NCBI GenBank assembly: GCA_964563855.1
Contig: CAZLYU010000003.1
Location: 107,778 to 171,777, forward strand
Length of the DNA stretch: 64,000 nt
Origin: JAFGRR01 sp964563855
GTDB taxonomy: Bacteria > Planctomycetota > Phycisphaerae > UBA1845 > Fen-1342
Direction of reading: 5' to 3'
Part shown: one piece after another, positions 42,874 to 52,347 of the stretch
Numbering within the stretch: position 1 is the first letter of the stretch
How the letters are laid out: every line of letters begins with the position of its first letter
Notes under the pieces: generated by a model
Databases searched by the model: none
What the model was told of the DNA's origin: nothing
Seen by the model: only the letters and a program-made list of their open reading frames with translations
Position numbers and translations under genes: made by a program

Positions 42874-44756
42874 CGTTGGCTCCGCTCGATCATCTGGGCG
42901 GCGACTTCGGCCAGACGTTGCTGGCGCGCGCCGAGGAGTTCATGCCGCATCCGCGCGTCGAAGTCTGAATCGGGAGCGGGGAGCGTCGAGAGCTGCCGCG
43001 TGCGGGCCAAGACGCGTTGCTGCGCGGACTTGAGTAGTCGCAGCTCGGCGGATCCAGGCAGCAGCGGCGCTGACGCACTCGCCGACTCCCCACCAGGTTG
43101 CCCCGGCGGCGGCGCCTCGCCGCGCGCGTCAGCCTGCTGCTGCGCTTCGATCGCTTCAACCATTCCCTCTAGTTGCGCGACCAGATCTCCCAACAGGAAC
43201 AGCGTGTCGCTCGAGAGGTCGGCGGCTTCCAACCGCTCGCCAGCCAACTCCATATCACCGCGAATGTGCTGCATGAGCTCGGGCAGCACCAGCGTCGTTT
43301 CGTCACGCACCAGCAAACGCAGCACTTCGTCCGCACTGATCGCCGTCTCAAACTGCTCCGCCGCGGCCTGATCGAGTTGGACTTGATCAGCAGGCCCCAG
43401 GCGCTCTCGCTCGGCCAGCGGCTCGACGGTCGTTTGGATGCGCCGCTGCCGCGCAAGCAGCGCCAACAGTCGACCGCGCAGTTCTTCGAGCAACTGCTCG
43501 CGCTCTTCGCGCCGCACCTGTTCGAGTGCATCGGCAAGCTGCTGCTGCGCCTGTTCGAGATTCTCGGCCGCGGTTTGCTGCTGCTCCGCTGCGGCCTGAC
43601 CGTCCGCGCCCGCTTGCATCTGCTCGCCAGCGGCTTGCATCGCCGCCGCGGCTTGCGACATCTCGCGCGCCCCTGGGGCGCCGGGCTGAGCGCCATTGGG
43701 CTGCATGGCCTCGGCGGTCTCGGCGGTTTCGCGCTGGGTCTGTTGCTGCGCTTCCGCCCGCTGCTGGAGATCCGTCATCCGCTCCAGTCTTTCTTGCTCC
43801 GCGCGAATCTGTTCCGCCGCGGCTTGCAGCGCGGCCTCGGCTTGCTGCTGCATCCGCGAAGCGTTCGCTGGTTCTGTCGATCGCAGCGCCGCGCCAGCCG
43901 CGCGCATCGAAGCGCTGGCCTGCTGCGCCATCGACGACGCGTTCTCGAGCGTCGACTGACCGGACGGCGGCGCTTCGTTCGCCTGCTGTCGCAGCTCGTC
44001 AACAGCCGATTCGGCACGCTCGGCGAGCGCATCCTGCGCCGCTGCGTCGGCCGCACTGGGCTGCGTGGACGGCTCGGTCGCGGCGATACGCGCCTCGTCC
44101 TGACCAGTGTCACCCGATGCAGTCGAGCCCTGATCGTCAGGCGTCGCCGAGGTGGGCTGACGCAGCGACTGCTGCTGTCGCGCGAGCGCTTCGAGCTGGT
44201 CGGCGAGCGCGGCAAGCGCTTCCGCCTGCGCCATGCGCCCCTCCTGCTGACGGCTCGCTTCATTATGTTCGCGTTGCTGTGCGAGCAACTCCGTGCTGCG
44301 CTCGAGCAGCGCCTCGAGCCGCTGACGCTCATCACGGAGCTGGTCTAGCGCGGCGGTCTCTTCGGTGAGTAGCGTTAGTACCGCTGACAGCTCTTCGACC
44401 AGCACGCGCTGCTCCAGCTCAGCGTCGTCAAGCCGCTCATCACGAAGCAGGCTGACACTCGCAGCGAGCCGCTCGCGCAACTGAGCCTCGCCCGCGCGGC
44501 GCAGAGCCGCCTGCAGTCGCGCGGCTTGCGCGGGTTCACGTTCCGCCAGTCGATTGATCAACTGCGCCATGCGGCCCTCGAGCCGGACGACGCGCTGCTC
44601 GATCAACACTTGTCGAGCCGTGATTTCCGCCGCGCTCGGCGGGTCAGCGCTCAGCGCAGCGCGCGGCGCGACCGACGCGGTTGCAAGCGACACAATCGCA
44701 ATTCCCCGCAACCAGCGCCAACGGCTTCGACTATCGAACGACGACTTGACGCCCAT
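42870..44756 (-). CDS. Exported coiled-coil protein rich in Gln, Ala and Glu
   Basis: A 628-residue exported protein. The start at 44756 gives a signal peptide (residues about 12-38, IAIVSLATASVAPRAALSA); the open frame continues upstream but only as an overlap of the preceding gene. Nearly all of the rest is predicted long helix and coiled coil with very high Ala, Gln, Glu and Arg, including repeated RLEALLERSTELLAQQREHN-like heptads. Two or three short Pro/Gly-rich breaks separate the coils (near 225 and 395). No known domain. It is 62 bases after the large membrane protein gene and overlaps the next by ATGA. A periplasmic scaffold or spacer is a reasonable guess. Confidence 0.72.
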   Translation of the reverse strand: MGVKSSFDSRSRWRWLRGIAIVSLATASVAPRAALSADPPSAAEITARQVLIEQRVVRLEGRMAQLINRLAEREPAQAARLQAALRRAGEAQLRERLAASVSLLRDERLDDAELEQRVLVEELSAVLTLLTEETAALDQLRDERQRLEALLERSTELLAQQREHNEASRQQEGRMAQAEALAALADQLEALARQQQSLRQPTSATPDDQGSTASGDTGQDEARIAATEPSTQPSAADAAAQDALAERAESAVDELRQQANEAPPSGQSTLENASSMAQQASASMRAAGAALRSTEPANASRMQQQAEAALQAAAEQIRAEQERLERMTDLQQRAEAQQQTQRETAETAEAMQPNGAQPGAPGAREMSQAAAAMQAAGEQMQAGADGQAAAEQQQTAAENLEQAQQQLADALEQVRREEREQLLEELRGRLLALLARQRRIQTTVEPLAERERLGPADQVQLDQAAAEQFETAISADEVLRLLVRDETTLVLPELMQHIRGDMELAGERLEAADLSSDTLFLLGDLVAQLEGMVEAIEAQQQADARGEAPPPGQPGGESASASAPLLPGSAELRLLKSAQQRVLARTRQLSTLPAPDSDFDARMRHELLGARQQRLAEVAAQMIERSQR

Positions 44757-44818
44757 GTCGGCGGATCCTCGCTGATGACACCTTCGTTGCACCGATTGTA
44801 CGCCCCGACGCAACCGCC

Positions 44819-46933
44819 TCACCGGTCGTCGCCTTCCGACGGCCCCGCAGACGGATCGACCTCGCCCAACAGTTCCAGCAGTTGCGCTTCCATCGCCTCT
44901 ACAGTGGCGTCGCGCACATCTTGCTGATCGGCAACGAGTTCTTCGAGCAGCTTCACCGTCTCTCGAAATCCCTCCCACTCGCGAAGGTTCGTCAACACGG
45001 TCTGCAGCGCGGCGACGATGCGGTCCTGATCGCTCAAGACGCCCGCCGCCTCAGGCGTCTCCGACCACCGGCGCAGCCGCGCTTCCGCCGCAGGAATCGT
45101 TGCTTCGGCGAGGTGCGCGAGCGGCGCGATCACGCCGGAGGTCAGCCGTTCCTGATCCGCGGGCGTCGCAACGCGATTGACGCGCATCTCATCCAGCAGA
45201 CGCTGAAACTCCTGCCCGAGTCGAACGCAGCGCGTCGCGTGCCACGCCTGACGTCGCGCAAGCGCCTCGGCCTGTTCTGGCGCTGGCCCGCGTCCATCGA
45301 CCTGTTCAGCGACGCCGCGCACCGCATCGCCGAGACCGCGCTGCGCCGCGAGCAATTGCTCGACCTCGCGCCGCAGATCAAACTCGCGTCGGATCAGACG
45401 CTCCAGCAACTCGTCGGGCGTGATCACTTGCACCGCAATGGTGTTCGAGACGCCGACATTGGGGCCGTTCGGATCGGCGTCGGTCGCCGCGGCGTGGATC
45501 GAGAATCGGCTTCCCGCCGTCAAACCCAGCGCCGCGCCCTCGATCGTCGTGTCGACGGAGAACGCCGTGGCGCCGCGTTCAAAACTCGATACCGTTGTTC
45601 GGATCGGTTCACCGTCGTCGACCCGCGTCACCAGCGTCGCTGTTTCCAGGCCCAGCGGATCCCGATACTGCACGGTCATCGGGAGCCGCGCCTCCGGACT
45701 GATGACATCGCTAATGTGCGCGATATCCAGCTCCACCTCGGGCGGCGGATCCGGCGCCACCGTGATGAGCAACTGCAGCGGTTGCGGATTCGAGAATCCG
45801 TCTTCGTCGACAAGTGTGAACGCGTACGCCCCGGAGCGCGGTCGCGTGATCCGGGCGACGGCTTGGCGGTCGGTCGGGCGTCCGAGCATCGCGGCTGAAA
45901 CGTCGTCGGGAGTCAGGAGCTGGACGCCCGCAACAGGCTTGTTCAACTCAGCCTCGACCAACACCGATGAGCCCGACAGCACCTCGATCGCCGTCTCGCC
46001 CTCATACGTCGCTGATCCGTGCGGAACATAACTCGGCGGGTCAACCGTCGTGCGCAACGCAGTGACGCGTGGGCGCGGCGTCGGCAACAGCGTGTAGTTT
46101 GACGTGCGTTCATCGCCGCCAACGAGCACGAAGTGCAACGCGTCGTTCATCGGCGGTAAGTCGATGACAAAGCGGTCGCGCCCGATCCGCGTGAGTTGGC
46201 TGCGCCCGCGCTGATCCGCTCGACGCCACTCGATTCTCGCACTCAACGGCACACGGCCCCGAGCGGCGACGGTCAGCGTCAATGGCGCGCCTTCTGCAAC
46301 GCGACGCGTGCGGTCGGCGCCGAAGCCGTCCGGCGTCAGGTAGGTCCACTGTTGATAGCTGATGTCTTGCAGCAGCCAGTTGCGCGCGAACCACGTGCGC
46401 AGCATGACGCCCCACGGCGGCAGCGTGAGCCCCACAACGATGACGATACCGGTCACCACCAGCCAGAAGCTGCGGCGCCGGGCTGCGCGCTGATCGAGCA
46501 CGCCGAGAAAGTCGAAACGCTCGACCACTTCGACGGCCTGACGGACGGTCGCGGCGATCAGCGACGGTGAGCCGCTGTGCACCGCGCCCTGCGCGAACTG
46601 CATGGCCGCACTCAGGCGGTCGAACCGCTCTCCGTGACGCTGCTCGACCAGCCGCGCAAGGGCGGCGTCGTCGAGGCGACGCGTCGCGGGCCGCGCGATC
46701 CAACGCCAGCCGAACCAAATCCAGACGCCGGTGATCGCGAGGTTCATGAAAATGCGCTGGTCGAGCGCGAACTTGAGCCAGTGATCGAGCAGCAGATGCG
46801 CCAGGCTGATCACGACCACCAGCGTCGTCCAGCGTGCAAGTCCGCGCAGCGCCAGGTGACGTCGAACGGCGCTGCGCAGCCGCTTGAGCGGCGCAACCAG
46901 CGACTCGACCCCGGTGACGGGCAACGTGCTCAT
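44819..46933 (-). CDS. Large membrane protein of the Bat-type operon (DUF4175-like)
   Basis: A 704-residue protein with two N-terminal membrane helices (about 35-75, then 135-160), a large periplasmic part with beta-sandwich stretches (residues 180-520, for example WTYLTPDGFGADRTRR), and a helical C-terminal 180 residues with coiled-coil character. The arrangement matches the DUF4175-like proteins that follow VWA genes in such operons. Its start overlaps the stop of the VWA gene as ATGA. The function is not known; association with the BatA/VWA complex is implied by order. Confidence 0.72.
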   Translation of the reverse strand: MSTLPVTGVESLVAPLKRLRSAVRRHLALRGLARWTTLVVVISLAHLLLDHWLKFALDQRIFMNLAITGVWIWFGWRWIARPATRRLDDAALARLVEQRHGERFDRLSAAMQFAQGAVHSGSPSLIAATVRQAVEVVERFDFLGVLDQRAARRRSFWLVVTGIVIVVGLTLPPWGVMLRTWFARNWLLQDISYQQWTYLTPDGFGADRTRRVAEGAPLTLTVAARGRVPLSARIEWRRADQRGRSQLTRIGRDRFVIDLPPMNDALHFVLVGGDERTSNYTLLPTPRPRVTALRTTVDPPSYVPHGSATYEGETAIEVLSGSSVLVEAELNKPVAGVQLLTPDDVSAAMLGRPTDRQAVARITRPRSGAYAFTLVDEDGFSNPQPLQLLITVAPDPPPEVELDIAHISDVISPEARLPMTVQYRDPLGLETATLVTRVDDGEPIRTTVSSFERGATAFSVDTTIEGAALGLTAGSRFSIHAAATDADPNGPNVGVSNTIAVQVITPDELLERLIRREFDLRREVEQLLAAQRGLGDAVRGVAEQVDGRGPAPEQAEALARRQAWHATRCVRLGQEFQRLLDEMRVNRVATPADQERLTSGVIAPLAHLAEATIPAAEARLRRWSETPEAAGVLSDQDRIVAALQTVLTNLREWEGFRETVKLLEELVADQQDVRDATVEAMEAQLLELLGEVDPSAGPSEGDDR

Positions 46934-49227
46934 AGCATTCGCCGCCTCCGTCTGACGAACCATTCGACACTCAGCAATCCGGCCAGTCCCGCAAGCACCC
47001 AGGGGTTGTCCCACAAATCATCCGGCGGACGTTGCGTGACATCCGTTCGCGCGGCGGAGGCGATGCGCTCGGGCAAGCGCCCGGCATCGTCGAGCGATGC
47101 GTACGATCCGCCGGTCAGCTCCGCCAGTCGTCTCAATCGAGATTCATCCAGTCGGATGGTCTGTAACTCGACGTTCGGCGCCCGCACACTCAATTGGGCG
47201 CGCACGGGGTCAGCTCCTGTGGGCGTCGGCAGTCGCAGGTCGACGAGCCCCGCTTGCTCGAGCAACAGGCGCCCTGTGTACCACCCCGGACGGTCTGGCG
47301 CGGCTGACAGCGCCAGCGTGCTCGGCGGGGCGTCAGCGACGCGGACCTCCACATCGACTTCCGACGCCGCCCACGGCTGATACGCGTCGTCCAAGACGCG
47401 GGCTTCGATGGACGCATACTCGCCAACGTCGTACCGCGGTTGCTCGACGCGCACCAGGCTGCGCGACGCCCCACCCGCCGAGCGGCCGGCAGCGAGGAAT
47501 CGCACGAGCCGCACCCAGAAGCGGTTGTAGTGCGCTTCGGCCGTCGAACGCCACCGCCAGAGTCCCTCAAAGGCAAGCAGCGTGACGCGTCCACCGCCCA
47601 CCGGCTGCAGCCCGAACACGGTCTGTGCGGGGGGCGCGTCGCGTTCGAGCAGCGGCGTCGCGATCGGCTTTAAGCGACCGACCGGGAACGTCCAGAAGAC
47701 CTCCGGCAGTGCGCTCCACACGGCGCGGCTCGCTTCAGCATCTCCTGAGACCTGGATCAGCGGGTGATTCGCAGACGCGGCGGGCGCCCGCAGCGATGTG
47801 CCGCGTGTGCTGAACGGACCGCGCTCACTGAGGCGCAGGTCGGCGTCGGGATCTGGCGCGAATGGCAGCATCGCCACCAGGTCGCCCATGCGGGCGTCGC
47901 TCATGAACCGTTCACCAAAATGCGTTCCCGGCTGATAGAGCAGCCCGCCGCCAAACTCGTCGACAAAGCGGCGCACCAGACGGGTCCAGGCGGGGTCGAG
48001 TACCGTCGGGTCGGGGTCGAGCAACAGCAGCACGTCGTACTCGAACAGCGCGTCGGGCGTAGCCGGGAATTCCGTAATCAGCGTATCCCCGTCGCGGAGC
48101 GCGCGTTCGTCGGCCGATTGCAGCCAGGTACTGAGATCGATCGTGGCGTCGCGCTGCAGCAGCCGGACCAGGAAGCGGTAGTCGAATGACGGACGACCCG
48201 CCACCACCAGCACACGCAGCGGATCATCCAGCACGTTGGTGAGCGCGTCGGCGACGTTGTCTTGCGCGAGCAGTTCATCACCAGGGCCGCTGATCCGAGC
48301 GGTGAACCGTCGCCGCCCGGCTTCCTCCAACGCGATTGGCAGCGTGACGACCGCCGTCGCTTCACTCGGCGTGAGCTGGACGATACGCGTCTCGCGCGTG
48401 GTCGCGTCGGTCCCGTCGACCGACGATTCGGTCAGTGACACCTCCGCCTCCAGCGGTGTGGTCAGTCCGGTCGCCGAGACTTCCAGTCGCAACTCAATCG
48501 GATCACCGAGCGGAGCTGCTTCCGGCGCGGAAAGATTGTTCACAAGCAGATTGAGCGGCTCATCGGTAACCCCGACACCGATCGTGTGAATCGGGGCGCG
48601 TCGCTCCTGCGCAAGGGTCGCGAGCGCGGGCAGCGGCGCCGCGTCATTGAACTGGCCGTCGCTGATGAGAATCACCGCGGCGAGCGGCTGTCCGGCTGCA
48701 TCTTCCAACGCGGTTCGCAGGGCGTTGCCGGGCGCCGTTCCGCGACCGTCCAGCGACGCCGCAGACGGCAGCGCCGCGTCGGCGGCGTCAGCCGGCACGA
48801 CGTTGGCTCCGAACCGGTACGCGACGACCTGATTGCGATCCGCCAACATGCCGACCCAGTCGCCGCCGGGTGACAACAGCCGAGCACGCACCCGATCGAA
48901 ACGCGACGCCGCTTCGCCGGGATCGCGCAGCTGCATGCTGGCGGATGCGTCGACCAGAACAACCACCCGCGCGGGAGTCGTGCGTTCGACGTAGGTCACC
49001 AGCGCGGGGCGCAGCAGGATGATCGCCAGCGCGACCAGAACCGCGCACCGCAACACCCCCAGCGCCACGCGCATCAGCCGCGATGCGTCGCCGCGCGCCT
49101 CACGTCGATAGAGCCCGATGACCGACCAACACAGGAACGCGATCACGAACACGCCGATAAGCCGCGGCCAGCCCCCCCAGTCGGCGGCGAACTCGAAGAC
49201 CTGACGTTCGATGAGATCGGGTGTCAT
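46930..49227 (-). CDS. Membrane-anchored von Willebrand factor A protein
   Basis: A 765-residue protein with two N-terminal helices (about 22-42 and 58-82), a VWA domain with MIDAS motif DASASMQL (around residue 100) and the later VILISDGQFND, then beta-sandwich and GATase-like parts (residues about 320-530) and one C-terminal helix ending in RRRRRML. The BatA-type neighbour has the same plan. The start at 49227 leaves ten bases after the previous stop; an ATG 36 bases further upstream is possible. Such proteins are thought to act with MoxR ATPases in envelope assembly or stress tolerance. Confidence 0.85.
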   Translation of the reverse strand: MTPDLIERQVFEFAADWGGWPRLIGVFVIAFLCWSVIGLYRREARGDASRLMRVALGVLRCAVLVALAIILLRPALVTYVERTTPARVVVLVDASASMQLRDPGEAASRFDRVRARLLSPGGDWVGMLADRNQVVAYRFGANVVPADAADAALPSAASLDGRGTAPGNALRTALEDAAGQPLAAVILISDGQFNDAAPLPALATLAQERRAPIHTIGVGVTDEPLNLLVNNLSAPEAAPLGDPIELRLEVSATGLTTPLEAEVSLTESSVDGTDATTRETRIVQLTPSEATAVVTLPIALEEAGRRRFTARISGPGDELLAQDNVADALTNVLDDPLRVLVVAGRPSFDYRFLVRLLQRDATIDLSTWLQSADERALRDGDTLITEFPATPDALFEYDVLLLLDPDPTVLDPAWTRLVRRFVDEFGGGLLYQPGTHFGERFMSDARMGDLVAMLPFAPDPDADLRLSERGPFSTRGTSLRAPAASANHPLIQVSGDAEASRAVWSALPEVFWTFPVGRLKPIATPLLERDAPPAQTVFGLQPVGGGRVTLLAFEGLWRWRSTAEAHYNRFWVRLVRFLAAGRSAGGASRSLVRVEQPRYDVGEYASIEARVLDDAYQPWAASEVDVEVRVADAPPSTLALSAAPDRPGWYTGRLLLEQAGLVDLRLPTPTGADPVRAQLSVRAPNVELQTIRLDESRLRRLAELTGGSYASLDDAGRLPERIASAARTDVTQRPPDDLWDNPWVLAGLAGLLSVEWFVRRRRRML

Positions 49228-49237
49228 GCTGCGTGTT

Positions 49238-51448
49238 TCATGTCGCGCGCGAACGCGTCGCATCGCGGATGACGCCTTGGCGCCCCATCCGCCAGGCGAG
49301 GAACTGTTCGCTCATCAAGACCGCAACGGTCGCCAGCACCAACGCCGCCCACATGTCGACGCCACGCTCGCCTTCGGGGGTATTCCAGCCGTCGGAAGCA
49401 TCAACAATGAGATGGCTCGCGGCGCCCAGCGCGGCGCTGATTGTCGCGTCGGACGCCAACGTCAGGTCTGACTCCCGCGGATCAACATTTACGCCGACCG
49501 GCAACAGCTCCGGCGCACCGCTGCGCCGCGTCAGCACAGCGTCATAGAACCCGACTTGCGTCGTCTGCGCCAACACGGCCCGCGCCCGGTTCGCCGACAG
49601 CGGCGCAGCCTCGAGCACTTCGGCCGGCGTGGCTGGATAGTTCGGCGGACGAATCTCGACCCGCGGCCCGTAGCGCCGCGCATCAAACACGATTTCCAGC
49701 GGCGAGCCAGCAACGACGCTTGTCGGCGTCGGCGCGCTCGGCGCCAGATGCGTGACCATTTGCAGCAGCGTCACCACGTAGCTGCCGTCCAGCGCCGCCG
49801 GCCAGTTGCTCCACTCGAGGTCAGCCGGCGCAGCGAACACGACGACCCGCCCTGCTCCAACTTGCGTGGCGACAACCGCAGGGCTCTGCTCGGCGTCGGT
49901 GAACCGCGCGAGCACCTGCGCAGCAGACGCACCCTCGCGCGGCAGCGGGGCGAGCTTGATGAATGTGCGAAACTGCGCGGCGCTGGTCGTGTCCGCATCG
50001 GGCGGGAACATCAACATGACCGGGTGACGCTCGACGCCGCGCAGCGTCACCGGCGTGCTCGGCGTCGTGACGCGGCCGATCGTCGCCGGCATCAACCCGT
50101 TCCACACGTCATCGTGGGTTGTCGCACGTTGCGCGTTTGCGCCGAGAAAAACGGCCAACCCGCCGCCTGATTCGACGAAGTCGCGCAGCGCGGCCACTTG
50201 CGCGGACGGCGGCGGCGCCGGGTTGGCGAGGATGACCACGTCGGTTTCAGCGAGCTCGGCCGGGGACAATTGCGAAGGACCGACTTCAACCACCTCGATG
50301 CCGGATGCGAACGGGCCAGGCGGATTGAGCGCGCGTCGCATGAGATACGCTTCGTCGGCGCGCGGATCAGCCTGGGGATCGCCGTTGACCAGCAACACCC
50401 GCCAACCGGATCTGACATCAAGTCGGCGGTGGTAAACGTCATCGAGCGGCAGGGCGTCGCCGGGCGTAACCACGGCGCGCAACCGCGCCGATCCGGCCGT
50501 CAGCGGCGTGACAAACGCCAGGGTTTCCTGACGATGATCACTGACTTCCGCGAGCGGCGCGGGGCGGTCGTCGAGCGCCAGCTCAATCGCGCGCGACGCC
50601 GCTGGCGCAGCGCCATGACTCGCCAACCTCGCGCTGAGTTGCACGACGCGCCCGGCGAGCGCGCTGTCGGGTTCGACCTCAACAACGTCGCGCAGCGCGC
50701 GGTTGTCGATCGTGCTGCGGTCGCTACGCACAACAATGATCCGCAGTTGCGCGGAGGTGTACTCGGCAAGCTTTCGCCAGAGCAACTGACGATCGGCGCC
50801 CCAGTCCGACTGCTGGGCGTCGGTGAACAAGTACACATCGAGTCGCGTCTCACCGTCGATCGCCTCGACGCGCGCCGCAATCTGATCAACGAGCCCGGCG
50901 ACATCGACGGGCAGCGGCGTCGGCTCATGCTCGGCCAGTACACGCCGAACGCGCGGCAACTCCGCTGGATCCGTGACGGCGAACCGCGGAACGCTCGGCT
51001 GTGCGGCGCTTAGCGTGGTCAGCGGGCCCTGCGCCGCGCGGGCGATGAGCTGCGCCGCGAGACCCTCGGCGGCGCCGCGCAGGGCTTCGAAGCGAGTCGC
51101 GCCGCCCACGACGACTTGCGTGCTCGCGGAATCGTCGATCACCAGGAATCGCTCGACCGGCGCGTCGCCGCCCGCCAGCGCCGCGGCGAGATCATTCGCG
51201 AGAAACGGCCGCGCGACGAGTAGCGCCAGCAGCGCGATGGCGAGGCAACGTAGCAGCAGGAGCAACCACTCGCTGAGGCGCATCCGACGACGCGTCTCTT
51301 GCTCGGCCTCACGGAGGAACTGCATCGCCGCCCAAGCGCGACGTTGATAGCGCCGTCGCGACAACCAGTGAATGATGACCGGTGCAACGACCAGCGCGAG
51401 GCCGCCGAGCAGCAACGGATTCGCAAACGTAAGGGCGAGCAGCATCAT
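49238..51448 (-). CDS. BatA-type protein (aerotolerance regulator N-terminal domain) with VWA fold
   Basis: A 736-residue membrane protein. The N-terminal BatA domain is plain: FANPLLLGGLALVVAPVIIHW, a basic RRRYQRR and a second helix (LLLLLRCLAIALLALLVARP). A VWA domain with DDSAST follows near residue 106, then a GATase-like part in which PPPSAQVAALRDFVESGGG is visible, and a last helix near residues 700-720. Its start overlaps the DUF58 stop by four bases (ATGA). BatA proteins were named from Bacteroides aerotolerance operons; the planctomycete forms are often of this long kind. Confidence 0.88.
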   Translation of the reverse strand: MMLLALTFANPLLLGGLALVVAPVIIHWLSRRRYQRRAWAAMQFLREAEQETRRRMRLSEWLLLLLRCLAIALLALLVARPFLANDLAAALAGGDAPVERFLVIDDSASTQVVVGGATRFEALRGAAEGLAAQLIARAAQGPLTTLSAAQPSVPRFAVTDPAELPRVRRVLAEHEPTPLPVDVAGLVDQIAARVEAIDGETRLDVYLFTDAQQSDWGADRQLLWRKLAEYTSAQLRIIVVRSDRSTIDNRALRDVVEVEPDSALAGRVVQLSARLASHGAAPAASRAIELALDDRPAPLAEVSDHRQETLAFVTPLTAGSARLRAVVTPGDALPLDDVYHRRLDVRSGWRVLLVNGDPQADPRADEAYLMRRALNPPGPFASGIEVVEVGPSQLSPAELAETDVVILANPAPPPSAQVAALRDFVESGGGLAVFLGANAQRATTHDDVWNGLMPATIGRVTTPSTPVTLRGVERHPVMLMFPPDADTTSAAQFRTFIKLAPLPREGASAAQVLARFTDAEQSPAVVATQVGAGRVVVFAAPADLEWSNWPAALDGSYVVTLLQMVTHLAPSAPTPTSVVAGSPLEIVFDARRYGPRVEIRPPNYPATPAEVLEAAPLSANRARAVLAQTTQVGFYDAVLTRRSGAPELLPVGVNVDPRESDLTLASDATISAALGAASHLIVDASDGWNTPEGERGVDMWAALVLATVAVLMSEQFLAWRMGRQGVIRDATRSRAT

Positions 51449-52347
51449 GCGCTCGCCCCGCGGCGAACGCGTCTTCGCGCCAGATACGACACAAGCACGG
51501 CGTCGAGCGGTTCGCGCGTGTTGATCCGCAGATAGTCACAGCGCAGCCGCAGACACGCGGTCTTGACCTTGAGGCTGAACCGCTCGACCGCGGCGACGTA
51601 GTTGCGTTGCAGCGAGAGCGGGTCGGCGAGCAGTTCTTCGTCCACCTCTACGTGCTGAAACAGCGTGTTGTCGTCGAGCGGCAGGCGCCACTCGTCATCG
51701 TCCATCACGTGCATCACGACGACTTCGTGACCACGGGCGGCGAGTTGCTCGACACTACGCACCACCGCATCAACCGGCGCGAGCAAGTCGGAAAACAGGA
51801 ACACAATCGAACGTCGGCGCAGTTCACCGGTGAGACGAACGAGCGGCCCGGCAATGTCGGTCGCATGCTGAGGTTCGGCGGACTCGAGCAAGCGGATGAG
51901 ATTCGCCAAGTGCGAGCGGCCGGCGCTGGGCGGCAAAGCGGCTTGCACCTGTTCATCGAACGTCAAAAGCCCGACCGCGTCTTGCTGACGGATGACCAGC
52001 CACGCGATGCTCGCGGCGAGCGTGCTGGCGTAGTCGAACTTGCTCAGCGGCTTTCCGTACGTCATCGAACCGCTGACATCAACCGCGACGCATACCGAGA
52101 GCGTCGAGTCTTCCTCGTACTGTTTGATGAACAGCCGGTCTTTGCGCCCGAACAGACGCCAGTCAACATGCCGAATATCGTCGCCGGGTGAGTACGCGCG
52201 GTGTTCGGCAAACTCGATGCTGTAGCCGCGAAACGCGCTGCGGTGCACGCCGGTCAGCGCACCGCTCACGACGGTGCGGGCGCGCAGTTCGAGCCCTTTC
52301 AGCCGCGCGATGACCTCAGGCGTGAGTAACGTCGGCGATGGCGGCAT
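51445..52347 (-). CDS. DUF58 protein with degenerate VWA fold
   Basis: A 300-residue cytosolic partner of MoxR ATPases. The family hallmark lies near residue 50 (FAEHRAYSPGDDIRHVDWR, then FGRKDRLFIKQYE), and a VWA metal site DVSGSM follows near residue 93. The start at 52347 gives an overlap of 32 bases with the moxR gene; an ATG 18 bases further upstream is an alternative. Coupled translation with MoxR and BatA fits the usual order moxR-DUF58-bat. Confidence 0.9.
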   Translation of the reverse strand: MPPSPTLLTPEVIARLKGLELRARTVVSGALTGVHRSAFRGYSIEFAEHRAYSPGDDIRHVDWRLFGRKDRLFIKQYEEDSTLSVCVAVDVSGSMTYGKPLSKFDYASTLAASIAWLVIRQQDAVGLLTFDEQVQAALPPSAGRSHLANLIRLLESAEPQHATDIAGPLVRLTGELRRRSIVFLFSDLLAPVDAVVRSVEQLAARGHEVVVMHVMDDDEWRLPLDDNTLFQHVEVDEELLADPLSLQRNYVAAVERFSLKVKTACLRLRCDYLRINTREPLDAVLVSYLARRRVRRGASA

